A stretch of 64,000 nt of DNA. Origin: Siphonodentalium dalli. Its lineage: Eukaryota; Mollusca; Scaphopoda; Gadilida; Siphonodentaliidae. Position numbers and translations under genes: made by a program. This document shows, piece by piece, positions 44,874 to 55,117 of this stretch. The stretch lies in assembly GCA_032622095.1 (NCBI GenBank), contig CP136069.1, positions 2,513,462-2,577,461 on the forward strand, given 5' to 3'. Numbering within the stretch: the stretch's first letter is position 1; the number at the start of each line of letters is the position of its first letter. The notes under the pieces were generated by a model, which worked only from the letters and a program-made list of their open reading frames with translations, made no database searches and was not told where the DNA came from.

Positions 44874-45590
44874 TGTCCCCCGAAATTTTCGGAGGACTAT
44901 TGTAATCAGCCGCGTCCGTCCGTCCATCTGGAGTTATAACTCCAGTAATGATTATCCGATTTGATTTAAACTTGCTATGTACATGTAGGTGTCTCAACCA
45001 AGAACACAGGTGCTCTGCAATTCTGGGTTTGATCCGATGTTCTTTTATGGAGTTATTTCCCTTTTTTCAACTTTTTTTACTTAGAAAATTTCTCACTTGT
45101 TCAGTTTCCGGATGATATCTCAAGTTTGGATCCTTTAATTGCAAATACCATTTTTATGTGGATCAGTCATATCAAGATACAGGTTGAGTTCGAATTTGAC
45201 TTTTTCGACTTAAGTTTGGACTGTTCAATTGAAAATTCCTTTTTTTTCGTGATTCAATGATATCAAAATACAGGTCAAGTTCGAATTTGAGTTTGAGCCG
45301 ATGATTTTTCTCAGAGTTATGGGCCTTTCGACCTTTTTTTATTATAATTTTCTGTATGAGGGTACCTTCATGGTGTAATCAACTCCTCCAACAGTTTTGA
45401 TCGTAGATATTTGAAACTTCAGAGTACTGTTACCCACATATTGGAGATGTGCAACATGTACATGTATATAGATGACGGAAAATTATTTCTTTACGGAATT
45501 ATTAACCCTTTCGACTTAGAACATTTCAACATTTTATTTTAAATTTCTTTAACAAAGCGGCGTCGACTTGCCACGTTTTCGGGGGACACT
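44874..45590. mobile_element. Element with TGTCCCCCGAAA inverted ends
   Basis: The left end TGTCCCCCGAAATTTTCGG and right end TTTTCGGGGGACA bracket ~0.7 kb. Two internal diverged units contain CAGGTTGAGTTCGAATTTGA / CAGGTCAAGTTCGAATTTGA (near 45180 and 45270). No ORF. Confidence 0.7.
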
Positions 45591-45722
45591 GTGGTTGGCT
45601 GACCTTTTATTTATCTGTCGTCTGCTTTTATCACCTTTACATCCCTCCAAATCAGAAATAGACCATTCCAATGTATAATTTTATAACTGAATGGGAGAAT
45701 TCATTTAGTATAAAAGGGATTA

Positions 45723-45848
45723 AACTACTCACTTGCTGCCCCCTGGTGGTTAAACTACTCACTTGCTGCCCCCTGGTGGTTTGGGTACTACTCACTTGCT
45801 GCCCCCTGGTGGTTAAACTACTCACTTGCTGCCCCCTGGTGGTTTGGG
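45723..45848 (-). promoter_or_regulatory. Four tandem CTCF-consensus-like sites overlapping duplicated splice donors
   Basis: On the minus strand CCACCAGGGGGCAGCA occurs four times (45734-45749, 45764-45779, 45797-45812, 45827-45842), each followed directly by AGTGAGTAGT. The 16-mer fits the established CTCF core (CCASYAGRKGGCRSY) at every position. GTGAGT is also a good 5' splice site, and the first copy coincides with the end of exon B. Spacing is 30, 33 and 30 bp, so the array grew as a 63-bp pair. Confidence 0.65.
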
Positions 45849-46060
45849 TGCTAATTTCCCGCTGGCCTCCATCTCTATCTGGGACGGCTGTCTCCCGGAC
45901 AGGAGATCTTTATGTCTCTGTGTTTCTCGGTAAAAGGTGTCGAGTCCACTCTCCGTGGTGTCATGGTAACGACGACCCAAACCCAATTCTGTCGTATTTA
46001 TCCTTGGAATGTAACCCTGGTAACCGGGTATCGGTGGTTCCAATGACGTCCTCTTGTCTT
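45826..46060 (-). CDS. CIMIP2/FAM166-like ciliary protein, internal exon B
   Basis: 235-nt minus-strand exon. The acceptor is TTTATTCAG after a pyrimidine-rich tract (46061-46080); the donor is GTGAGT (45820-45825). It starts with two bases that complete the codon split by exon A (G|AA, Glu) and ends two bases into a codon. The product contains the family hallmark IPGYQGYIPR followed by LGLGRRYHDTT, matching the repeated PGYxGxxPR...G..Y...T pattern of CIMIP2/FAM166 proteins, which line the inside of ciliary doublet microtubules. If the donor were not used, a TGA follows after one codon. The exon end lies inside the fourfold repeat. Confidence 0.7.
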
Positions 46061-46199
46061 CTGAATAAATTGAGAGGCAAAAATGATATCAGTTTTATTC
46101 ACTGAATTGGGCTATCAATGGGGAATTAATATCAGTTTTATTTTGGGCTCACAATGGGGAATTAACTTATCAACATAAGTTTAACCCTTTCATAACTGG

Positions 46200-46400
46200 A
46201 GCTTCCTGAAATTTGCGAAAACCCTGTGCCAATGTTGAATGCATTCTCGCATATATGCGAGTCTACCATAGGGAGTCTGGCATATATAAGTGAATATATT
46301 GGCCTAAATTATTTATCATGATCTTGAATCTCTTATAATATGCGAAGCTCCCTATGGGAGGGTTTCATATATAAGAGAATGCACTGGCACAGGATCTATA
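46200..46400. repeat. Satellite-type hairpin units in the intron
   Basis: About one and a half diverged units (GCATTCTCGCATATATGCGA ... GGGAGTCTGGC; CTCCCTATGGGAGGG). Confidence 0.75.
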
Positions 46401-46585
46401 ATGCTGCACCAGCACAGCTCCGATCACAATTGGCAAGGGAGGGCTTGTAAATAAATAAACACTTCTAAACAATATAATATTGTATTGAGGCTTTTGTAAA
46501 GCTAAAGTGGGTGAAAGACGAGTTACACAAGGTTAAAATACCATTGTCATAAACCAAATAACATCCAAATACATGGAAAAATATG

Positions 46586-47465
46586 AAGGTTCAAATACCA
46601 TTGTCAACTCAAAATACATTCAAAATTTAATATCAAGGTTCAAATACCATTGTCAACTCAAAATACATTCAAAATTTAATATCAAGGTTCAAATACCATT
46701 GTCAACTCAAAATACATTCAAAATTTAATATGAAGGTTCAAATACCATTGTCAACTCAAAATACATTAAAAATTTAATATCAAGGTTCAAATACCATCGT
46801 CAACTCAAAATACATTCAAAATTTAATATCAAGGTTCAAATACCATTGTCAACTCAAAATACATTCAAAATTTAATATGAAGGTTCAAATACCATCGTCA
46901 ACTCAAAATACATTCAAAATTTAATATGAAGGTTCAAATACCATTGTCAACTCAAAATACATTCAAAATTTAATATCAAGGTTCAAATACCATTGTCAAC
47001 TCAAAATACATTCAAAATTTAATATCAAGGTTCAAATACCATTGTCAACTCAAAATACATTCAAAATTTAATATCAAGGTTCAAATACCATCGTCAACTC
47101 AAAATACATTCAAAATTTAATATGAAGGTTCAAATACCATTGTCAACTCAAAATACATTCAAAATTTAATATGAAGGTTCAAATACCATCGTCAACTCAA
47201 AATACATTCAAAATTTAATATGAAGGTTCAAATACCATTGTCAACTCAAAATACATTCAAAATTTAATATGAAGGTTCAAATACCATTGTCAACTCAAAA
47301 TACATTCAAAATTTAATATGAAGGTTCAAATACCATTGTCAACTCAAAATACATTCAAAATTTAATATCAAGGTTCAAATACCATCGTCAACTCAAAATA
47401 CATTAAAAATTTAATATCAAGGTTCAAATACCATTGTCAACTCAAAATACATTCAAAATTTAAAT
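46586..47465. repeat. 49-bp satellite, 18 units
   Basis: Exact 49-bp steps from 46586 to 47419: AAGGTTCAAATACCATTGTC, AACTCAAAATACATTCAAAA, TTTAATATC. Variants alternate TATC/TATG before AAGG and CATT/CATC. It lies in the intron between exons A and B. Confidence 0.95.
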
Positions 47466-47552
47466 TATTAAAATCCGCAGTGCAGAAAAGGGGAAGTAAT
47501 ATTCTGTCAGAAGAAACAAATGAATAAACAAATACACATCAATCCAAAAGGG

Positions 47553-48960
47553 ATAACCCTTTACCCAACAAACCGGCCAAAACCGATAATAATATTACAT
47601 GGATAGACAAATACACATCAATCCAAAAGGGATAACCCTTTACCCAACAAACCGGCCAAAACCGATAATAATATTACATGGATAGACAAATACACATCAA
47701 TCCAAAAGGGATAACCCTTTACCCAACAAACCGGCCAAAACCGATAATAATATTACATGGATAGACAAATACACATCAATCCAAAAGGGATAACCCTTTA
47801 CCCAACAAACCGGCCAAAACCGATAATAATATTACATGGATAGACAAATACACATCAATCCAAAAGGGATAACCCTTTACCCAACAAACCGGCCAAAACC
47901 GATAATAATATTACATGGATAGACAAATACACATCAATCCAAAAGGGATAACCCTTTACCCAACAAACCGGCCAAAACCGATAATAATATTACATGGATA
48001 GACAAATACACATCAATCCAAAAGGGATAACCCTTTACCCAACAAACCGGCCAAAACCGATAATAATATTACATGGATAGACAAATACACATCAATCCAA
48101 AAGGGATAACCCTTTACCCAACAAACCGGCCAAAACCGATAATAATATTACATGGATAGACAAATACACATCAATCCAAAAGGGATAACCCTTTACCCAA
48201 CAAACCGGCCAAAACCGATAATAATATTACATGGATAGACAAATACACATCAATCCAAAAGGGATAACCCTTTACCCAACAAACCGGCCAAAACCGATAA
48301 TAATATTACATGGATAGACAAATACACATCAATCCAAAAGGGATAACCCTTTACCCAACAAACCGGCCAAAACCGATAATAATATTACATGGATAGACAA
48401 ATACACATCAATCCAAAAGGGATAACCCTTTACCCAACAAACCGGCCAAAACCGATAATAATATTACATGGATAGACAAATACACATCAATCCAAAAGGG
48501 ATAACCCTTTACCCAACAAACCGGCCAAAACCGATAATAATATTACATGGATAGACAAATACACATCAATCCAAAAGGGATAACCCTTTACCCAACAAAC
48601 CGGCCAAAACCGATAATAATATTACATGGATAGACAAATACACATCAATCCAAAAGGGATAACCCTTTACCCAACAAACCGGCCAAAACCGATAATAATA
48701 TTACATGGATAGACAAATACACATCAATCCAAAAGGGATAACCCTTTACCCAACAAACCGGCCAAAACCGATAATAATATTACATGGATAGACAAATACA
48801 CATCAATCCAAAAGGGATAACCCTTTACCCAACAAACCGGTTAAAACCGATAATAATATTACATGTATAGACAAATACACATCAATCCAAAAGGGATAAC
48901 CCTTTACCCAACAAACCGGCCAAAACCGATAATAATATTACATGTATATAGTTATAACCC
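47553..48960. repeat. 79-bp satellite, 18 units, built on a MITE terminus
   Basis: Steps of exactly 79 bp from 47553 to 48896. Each unit opens with ATAACCCTTTACCCAACAAA-CCGGCCAAAACCG, the inverted right end of the family A MITE, followed by ATAATAATATTACATGGATA, GACAAATACACATCAATCCA and AAAGGG. Units are almost identical, so the array is recent or homogenised. It ends in TAACCCTAACCCTAAG (telomere-like by chance). Confidence 0.95.
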
Positions 48961-49005
48961 TAACCCTAAGAAACAAATGAATAGACAAATACACATCAAT
49001 CCAAA

Positions 49006-49367
49006 ACAAACCGGCCAAAACCGGCCAAATAAAGCTTCAACAGCCTAAAATATCTTCGGTCTGTCTCAATAGAACCATACAAATATGGATATCATTGGAA
49101 CCGGCTCCTTGACCACATTGTGATAGTTACAGTTATGCCCTGTGCCAATGCATTCTCTTATATATGCGAGTCGACCATAGGTCGCCTCGCATATATAAGA
49201 GAATGCATTGGCCTAAAAAAAATAATTCTTACATTCTTTAACAATTTTATAATTTTATAATGTGTTAAGCCAATGCATTCTCTTATATATGCGAGGCGAC
49301 CTATGGTCGACTCGCATATATAAGAGAATGCATTGGCACAGGGCCCTTCTGTTGGGTAAAGGGTTAA
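49006..49367 (-). mobile_element. piggyBac-like MITE (family A), reverse copy next to the 79-bp satellite
   Basis: Starts within the terminus (ACAAACCGGCCAAAACCGG, outermost ~18 bp missing) and ends GTTGGGTAAAGGGTTAA (TTAA 49364-49367). Right of it is a TTAA-type short hairpin fragment (CCCACAGGGAGCC), so insertion was at that element's TTAA. This is the likely parent of the satellite unit. Confidence 0.85.
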
Positions 49368-49508
49368 CCCACAGGGAGCCTCACACAGATGGAAGCATGC
49401 CCAGAGAATGAGGGGTCTCTAAAGGTTAAACCAGAATCATGGGCTTGATAGGAGGTGTGTCACGTTACATGTTCATCTTATGGTAGATATTTACAGAAAG
49501 TTTACTGT

Positions 49509-49595
49509 TTAACCCAGAGTGAGCCTCACACAGATAGAAGCATACACTACAGAGTGTCGTCTGCTCCAGTCTATGTGGGGCTCTCTATGGGTTAA
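49509..49595. mobile_element. TTAA short hairpin element, complete 87-bp copy
   Basis: TTAA 49509-49512 and 49592-49595. TTAACCCAGAGTGAGCC ... GGGGCTCTCTATGGGTTAA. Its right TTAA is also the left TTAA of the next MITE. Confidence 0.8.
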
Positions 49596-50002
49596 CCCTT
49601 TACCCAACAAACCGGCCAAAACCGGCCAAATAAAGCTTCAACAGCCTAAAATATCTTCGGTCTGTCTCAATAGAACCATACAAATATGGATATCATTGGA
49701 ACCGGCTCCTTGACCACATTGTGATAGTTACAGTTATACCCTGTGCCAATGCATTCTCTTATATATGCGAGTCGACCATAGGTCGCCTCGCATATATAAG
49801 AGAATGCATTGGCCTAAAAAAAAATCTTTTTTTAACACTTTTTACCATTTTTTCTTACATTCTTTAACAATTTTATAATTTTTAATGTGTTAAGCCAATG
49901 CATTCTCTTATATATGCGAGGCGACCTATGGTCGACTCGCATATATAAGAGAATGCATTGGCACAGGGTAAAAAAAAACGTTCTGTTGGGTAAAGGGTTT
50001 AA
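49592..50002 (-). mobile_element. piggyBac-like MITE (family A) 11 bp from an exon end
   Basis: Complete reverse-orientation copy between TTAA (49592-49595) and TTAA (49999-50002). The inner end CCCTTCTGTTGGG is altered to AACGTTCTGTTGGG and an extra T precedes the terminal TTAA. It lies 5 bases beyond the GTAAGT splice donor of exon A. Confidence 0.88.
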
Positions 50003-50013
50003 ACCAGACTTAC

Positions 50014-50241
50014 CTAGGAGCATGGGCTGTATAGGATGTGTGTCACGATACATGTTCATCTTGTCTCGGACAAAGGGGTCGGTGTACACTGCTTTCAGCC
50101 TCGGGTAGTTGCCGGACTGTCGTCGGAGGTCGCATATTTTAGTGTCATGCATCGACGTGTTGTTATTGAATTCATCAATACATACGTCACAATCTTCTTT
50201 GTATGTGTTACCAAATTTAAACGACATTCGAGGTACATACC
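50014..50241 (-). CDS. CIMIP2/FAM166-like ciliary protein, internal exon A
   Basis: 228-nt minus-strand exon with acceptor TTTTGTAG (50242-50249) and a perfect donor GTAAGT (50008-50013). It begins with two bases of a split codon and ends with one, fitting exon B. The translation starts GYVPRMSFKFGNTYKED and continues to NYPRLKAVYTDPFVRDKM ... HPIQPMLL, the G-Y-x-P-R...F.FG.TY motif of CIMIP2/FAM166 proteins. The residues before GYVPR (expected to end in PGY-like sequence) must be on an upstream exon I could not find. Family assignment is by motif recognition only. Confidence 0.75.
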
Positions 50242-50244
50242 CTA

Positions 50245-50545
50245 CAAAATAAAAATTACAAAATAAAAAAAAATTCAAGGAACATACCCTACAAAATAAA
50301 TATTTAAGAAATAAATAAATTGCGAATCAGTGTGAATAGTAAAATTTGACCACAAAGAATATTTGATTGTCTGGCAATGCGAAACAGAGTCTTACAATCT
50401 GTTTCTGTGATCTGTCTGTATCTGTATCTGTAGTTGTTACATCCTAGTGACCAAGGCTGGCTTTTACAGGACGGGATCGAGTAGATCCATAATTTTTCCA
50501 GGAAGTTTTTTTTGACGAACCCGTGACTTCTTCGCCACGGTAGGG
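50245..50545. other. Intronic or intergenic, no gene seen
   Basis: A short duplication of GAACATACCCTACAAAATAA follows the acceptor (50226-50260 versus 50279-50300). Otherwise nothing recognised. Confidence 0.3.
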
Positions 50546-50549
50546 ATCT

Positions 50550-51240
50550 TTAACGTGCGCACATTGTTGCACATGGGACAGCCATTAGCGTCGGCTCCCG
50601 ATCCGACAGTGTGCCAAGTGTAGTGTCATCCCTGGTCATGACATTACGAGAGGAGCAGATGTACGAAGTTAGTCCAGTACGCATTTTTTCAAATTTTGTC
50701 TGAGACTCTTTGGCTTCTGGAATCTTTCTCAGATCACTGATCGTGGCATCGATGATTGATTTGTGATGGGAATATACTGGGAATGCAGATGGCGACAAAA
50801 CCACTACATAATAGCCCAGTTTTAAAGACATATTATGTACTTGTTCGGGTGCGTGAAACTGATAAGATAGTATTCAGGTGCTACATGTATGCCGACTTCA
50901 GGAATGTAATATCGCCGAAAATCTGAAGCAAATCAACCATACCACTCCATAGGTAACATACCACTCCATAGGTAACATACCACTCCATAGGTAACATACC
51001 ACTCCATAGGTAACATACCACTCCATAGGTATTATTTCTTTTGTAAAATCAACCCGCTACATAATAGCCCAGTTTTAAAGACATATTATGTACTTGTTCG
51101 GGTGCGTGAAACTGATAAGTTAGTATTCAGGCGCTATCAGAATGTAACATTCTACTAACATCGCCGTTAATTTGAAGCAAATCGACCGTACCAATCCAGA
51201 GAAAACATCGTCAGAACTATATATGCTCAATTGTAAATAT
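50550..51240. repeat. Duplicated block with an uncharacterised minus-strand frame
   Basis: CACTACATAATAGCCCAGTT...GAAGCAAATC occurs at 50801-50934 and, diverged, at 51057-51183. Between lie five 19-bp units of ATACCACTCCATAGGTAAC (50938-51032). A 93-codon minus frame (50831-50550) spans part of it; its end (GCGCACGTTAAAGATCCC on that strand) looks like a dispersed repeat. I do not recognise the protein. Confidence 0.6.
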
Positions 51241-51407
51241 TTACTACTCGATTCGGGATACATCTATTGGCAATAAACTAACGAAAACGATTTCGCCATC
51301 GAGTGTCACTGCATTTAATTCATATATAAGAATGACGGTGTGTGTTGTATATTTGGATATACTATTTGTAAAAAATACTCCAAAATTCTCCATTTCTATT
51401 TGATAAC

Positions 51408-51661
51408 CAAGCCTTGAAATAGTGTGTCTGTCATTTGCAGAATGAGGTCCCCAGAGGGTGAATTTAGTGATGCTACCCCGCATAGCGGGCTAGCATCACC
51501 AAATTCACCCTCTGGGGACCTCATTCTGCTTACAACTCAGCAGATTGTGGTTCCCAGAGGGTGAATTTGGTGATGCTAGCCCGCTATGCGTGGTAGCATC
51601 ACTAAATTCACCCTCTGGGGACCTCATTCTGCAAATGACAGACACCCTATTTCAAGGCTTG
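51408..51661. mobile_element. Palindromic repeat family B, short complete copy
   Basis: Ends CAAGCCTTGAAATAGTGTG and inverse; two successive hairpins as in the 27233 copy, 254 bp in all. Confidence 0.88.
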
Positions 51662-51799
51662 TTGACAATACCGGACTGTTCCACATCACTTTAATATGCT
51701 TGCTATGATTTTCCATAAAACAATCTTCTCTTCAAACAGTAACGTCAAACATGACATCACTATTGAACAGCGACTCAGGGAAAAACATGGGCACATGTA

Positions 51800-52078
51800 C
51801 AGTAACGCTCTAAATAATCGACCCCTTAACCATATCAGAATTATGGGTACCCGAGAGCTTTCCGATGAATGGCAACAAGCCATATTTCCGACTAAATCCT
51901 GAAAAGTTACCCATAATTCTGTTGTGGTTAAGGAGTCGATTACTTAGGGCATTACTGTATATCATCCTATGAATCTCTACTATATATGGCTAACCCCCAT
52001 AGAGAGCCCCACACAGATAGAATGATCTATTACTGACTGTCGTCTGCTCGTGTCTGTGAGGGGCACCATATGGGTGTT
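51800..52078. mobile_element. TA-type MITE (51800-51957) plus short hairpin (51992-52078)
   Basis: The MITE has TA flanks and CAGTAACGCTCTAAATAATC / GGGCATTACTG ends. With the linker and the TTAA short hairpin it forms the inverted partner of 42582-42795. Confidence 0.85.
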
Positions 52079-52229
52079 CTGTATTTCCCACTGGGAATGG
52101 GGCCCCATTTCATTGTCTAAACTATCCCTGGCAGCTAAACGGTATATATACCGGTATGTATTTATTATAATGTTAAGTCATCTTGAGATAATGAGGCCCC
52201 AACAGTAATTAAATCAAGAATGATCAGAC

Positions 52230-52476
52230 TTAACCCTTTACCCAACAGAAGGGCCCTGTGCCAATGCATTCTCTTATATATGCGAGTCGACCATAGGTCG
52301 CCTCGCATATATAAGAGAATGCATTGGCTTAACACTGTAACTATCACAATGTGGTCAAGGAGCCGGTTCCAATGATATCCATATTTGTATGGTTCTATTG
52401 AGACAGACCGAAGATATTTTAGGCTGTTGAAGCTTTATTTGGCCGGTTTTGGCCGGTTTGTTGGGTAAAGGGTTAA
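52230..52476 (+). mobile_element. piggyBac-like MITE (family A), internal deletion form
   Basis: 247 bp with both intact termini and TTAA at 52230-52233 and 52473-52476. It has only hairpin 1; the AT-rich spacer and hairpin 2 are deleted (GGCTTAACA|CTGTAACTATC junction near 52332). Confidence 0.9.
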
Positions 52477-53515
52477 AAGTAAATGTACAGTACTTATAAC
52501 ATTAAATGTACAGTACTTATACAGGGTTTCCGCTATACCGGCAGGGGGTCCCCTTGACGGCCCCGTTCCCCTCGCCAAGTTTTCCCCTCCTGCCATACCC
52601 CAGGACATACTGCATGTCTATAAAGGTATAAAGATGTTTAAAACTTCTGAATTTTGTTGGAACAGTACTGAGGAATTTTAAAAGGTGAATTTATTTTATA
52701 TCTTGTGAGTGTACACACTAACGCGTTGTTATACAGAAAATTGAAACAGGAAGTGATCGGAACTGACATTGCTAGAAGCTATGCCTTTGAGGCTGGTTAG
52801 TTACGTTGCGGTTAGTACTGGTTATGTTATGCAAAAGAGCAGTAATTTAATCGTACCTGTCATGTTTTATACCGCAAAATATACTGTTCACTTTGTAATA
52901 GAGCGAGAGAGAAATGTGGGAGTAGCCGCACCAGGCATCAAGGCATCTTACCACTGCCCACAAAGAATACTCATAGGCCAGATATGTAATCAGCCTTCTA
53001 TATTTACACTGCAGCTGCTAAAATATATTCCGATTACGTTATGCATCCGAAATATCTGCTGGGTCTTCCACAGTGAGTATTCTAACATTAACGAGCACGT
53101 TTAACTCGGGATCCAAATTACTGGTGTTCTATACTTCGTAAATTAATTTATATCTAATAAATTTACTAGTTTTAAAGTTACAGGTACATGTATAAGGTTT
53201 GATAGCTTGGCACTTGGGCAGAAATGGAACAAAACAATCTGCCATTTCTACTCTCACATGATTCTTTTTGGCCGATATAAAGAAAGTAGTTCAACCAGTG
53301 CTAAAACAGGCGACTTTTACCCAGATTTTTCCCCTTGACGGCTACCGGCCCCCATTCCCCTACCCCCTAGCGGAAACCCTGACTTATAATAACATTAAAT
53401 GTACCGTACTTATAATAACATTACATGTACCGTACTTATAATAACATTACATGTACCGTACTTATAATAACATTACATGTACCGTACTTATAATAACATT
53501 ACATGTAAGTCATTT
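52477..53515. repeat. 26-bp minisatellite split by a hAT-like element
   Basis: Units of AACATTACATGTACCGTACT-TATAAT lie at 52483-52521 and resume at 53382-53500. Confidence 0.8.
52522..53381. mobile_element. hAT-like non-autonomous element (CAGGGTTTCCGCTA ends)
   Basis: 860 bp. Inverted ends CAGGGTTTCCGCTA and TAGCGGAAACCCTG, with subterminal CCCCTTGACGGC on both sides in inverse order. ACTTATA is repeated directly at 52515-52521 and 53382-53388. A 111-codon frame inside (52769-53104) has no recognisable domain. Confidence 0.8.
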
Positions 53516-53776
53516 TGAGATAATAAGCTCCACAAAATTCATTCTATTCATTAAATCATGCAGACTACTGATAACTAATGTTAAGTCATTTGGAGACAAT
53601 AAACATCATTCTGGTACATTCTATTCATTAAGTCGTGCATACAGGTCATGCGGACTACTGATAACTAATGTTAAGTCATTTGGAGATAATTAACTACATC
53701 ATTCTATGAGTTAAATCATGCATGGTGGTTAGAATAATACATGTACAAGGTATAACAGTAAGTTCTCTGGTGATCA

Positions 53777-54216
53777 AGTCTGAGTTTAGTGTGCCTGTCA
53801 TTTGCAGAATGAGGTCCCCAGAGGGTGAATTTAGTGACACTATCCCACATAGCGGGCTAGCATCAGTAAATTCACCCTCTGGGGACCTCATTCTGCTTCG
53901 TCCTCATTTTCTTTGGAAGTTTCTTTCTTATCAAATTTCTATAGAAACTTCTTCACAAACATGTAGATTCTATTTCTTTTTTAGTTTAGTTTCTCTATGC
54001 TGTATCCCCAAATTAGCAGACGACACATTGTATAAACAAAGTTCGCAATGGGTGTACATCCCAACATTCACTACTTGGGAACTTCAATATGAGGCCATGC
54101 ATAATGAGGTCCACAGAGAGTGAATTTGGTGATGCTAGCCCACTTTGCAGGATAACGTCTCTAAATTCACCCTCTCGGGACCTCATTCTGCAAATGACAG
54201 GCACACTAAACTCAGA
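53777..54216. mobile_element. Palindromic repeat family B, long copy
   Basis: Ends CTGAGTTTAGTGTGCCTGTC and inverse, two palindromes and the core with TTTCTATAGAAACTTCTT and CCCCAAATTAGCAG. Confidence 0.8.
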
Positions 54217-54219
54217 TTC

Positions 54220-55080
54220 TCTCGAGAATATAAGCTCAATACATTCCTTCTATTTTTTATGGCAAGTATTGATTCCGGCAGTTTTCACTGTTACCACAAC
54301 AAAGCCTTAGGTATGGTGTTTTATCTATTAATGGTGAAATCAATCATGCTGCTTTCTTAACCATATTTATCATGGTAGACATTTAACAATGAAGAGTCTA
54401 GGTGTTGTATAGTCTAATAGATGTGTGGACTCTAGTGGGTGTTCAGATCGGTAAATAGTTGCCGGACGGTAAATAGCTGCAAGCTGGCATTAACCCTTTC
54501 AGTGCCAGGGGCCGATCTCATCGGCCCTAATTTATGGTCTGTAAAATCGCCCTAAAAAAATTTAAAAAAATAAAAACATTTTGTTTGGGGTGAATTTGTT
54601 TGGGTATCCTTAAGCATGCTATGGCGAATTTAAAAACTGGATAAAACCTTAGGGGCATGTTATAACTCAAAACTATCACCAAGTCTTCATAGTAATAAGT
54701 TTGATGCCCATGAAAAACGTAAGATTCCCTGGCACTAAACCTACAAAATAAGTCTGTTAAAGAATATAAGAAAAAAATATTAAAATTGTAAAAAATTCTA
54801 AAAAATAATAACAAACTAGAGGTGTGACTGTCCCAATGGGACTACGGATACCCCCCTGTTTTTAAAATACTAAGATGTTTCACATGTCAGTAAACATTTA
54901 GTTAAAATAATAAAATAACAGTTCCCATTGCAGGTGTACAACCATAACCCTAATCTTAAACCTATTGACCGAAAAATGTAGGAATAAAAGCTTGGACAAA
55001 ATTATGTATGTTGGGCTATTTTGTTTACAAAATGTGTAATTACTAAACCGGAACAAATACTCCAGACTATATATATTTTA
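54220..55080. other. No gene seen
   Basis: 54492-54530 is a fragment of the CCCTTTCAGTGCC TTAA family. 54960-55010 shares GACCGAAAAATGTAGGAATAAAAGCTTGGACAAAATTATG with the 57.9-kb array. The rest is AT-rich. Confidence 0.4.
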
Positions 55081-55117
55081 CTCTAGCTATACCGGTATGT
55101 TTTGGTTTGACAAAACT

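Noticed and set aside
45671-46105. A 144-codon plus-strand frame rich in LLTCCPLVV
   Set aside because: It is the antisense of exon B and of the fourfold repeat. The minus strand has the splice sites and the family motif.
48948-48972. Telomere-like TAACCCTAACCCTAAG
   Set aside because: Only two units, at the edge of the 79-bp array whose unit itself contains TAACCC; no telomeric tract.
50550-50831. 93-codon minus-strand frame upstream of exon A as a possible first exon
   Set aside because: It lacks the PGY-type ending and donor expected before exon A, and its 3' part looks like a dispersed repeat (GCACGTTAAAGATCCC).
52769-53104. 111-codon frame inside the hAT-like element as a transposase remnant
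   Set aside because: No hAT transposase or dimerisation motif is visible and the element is too short. Treated as non-autonomous.
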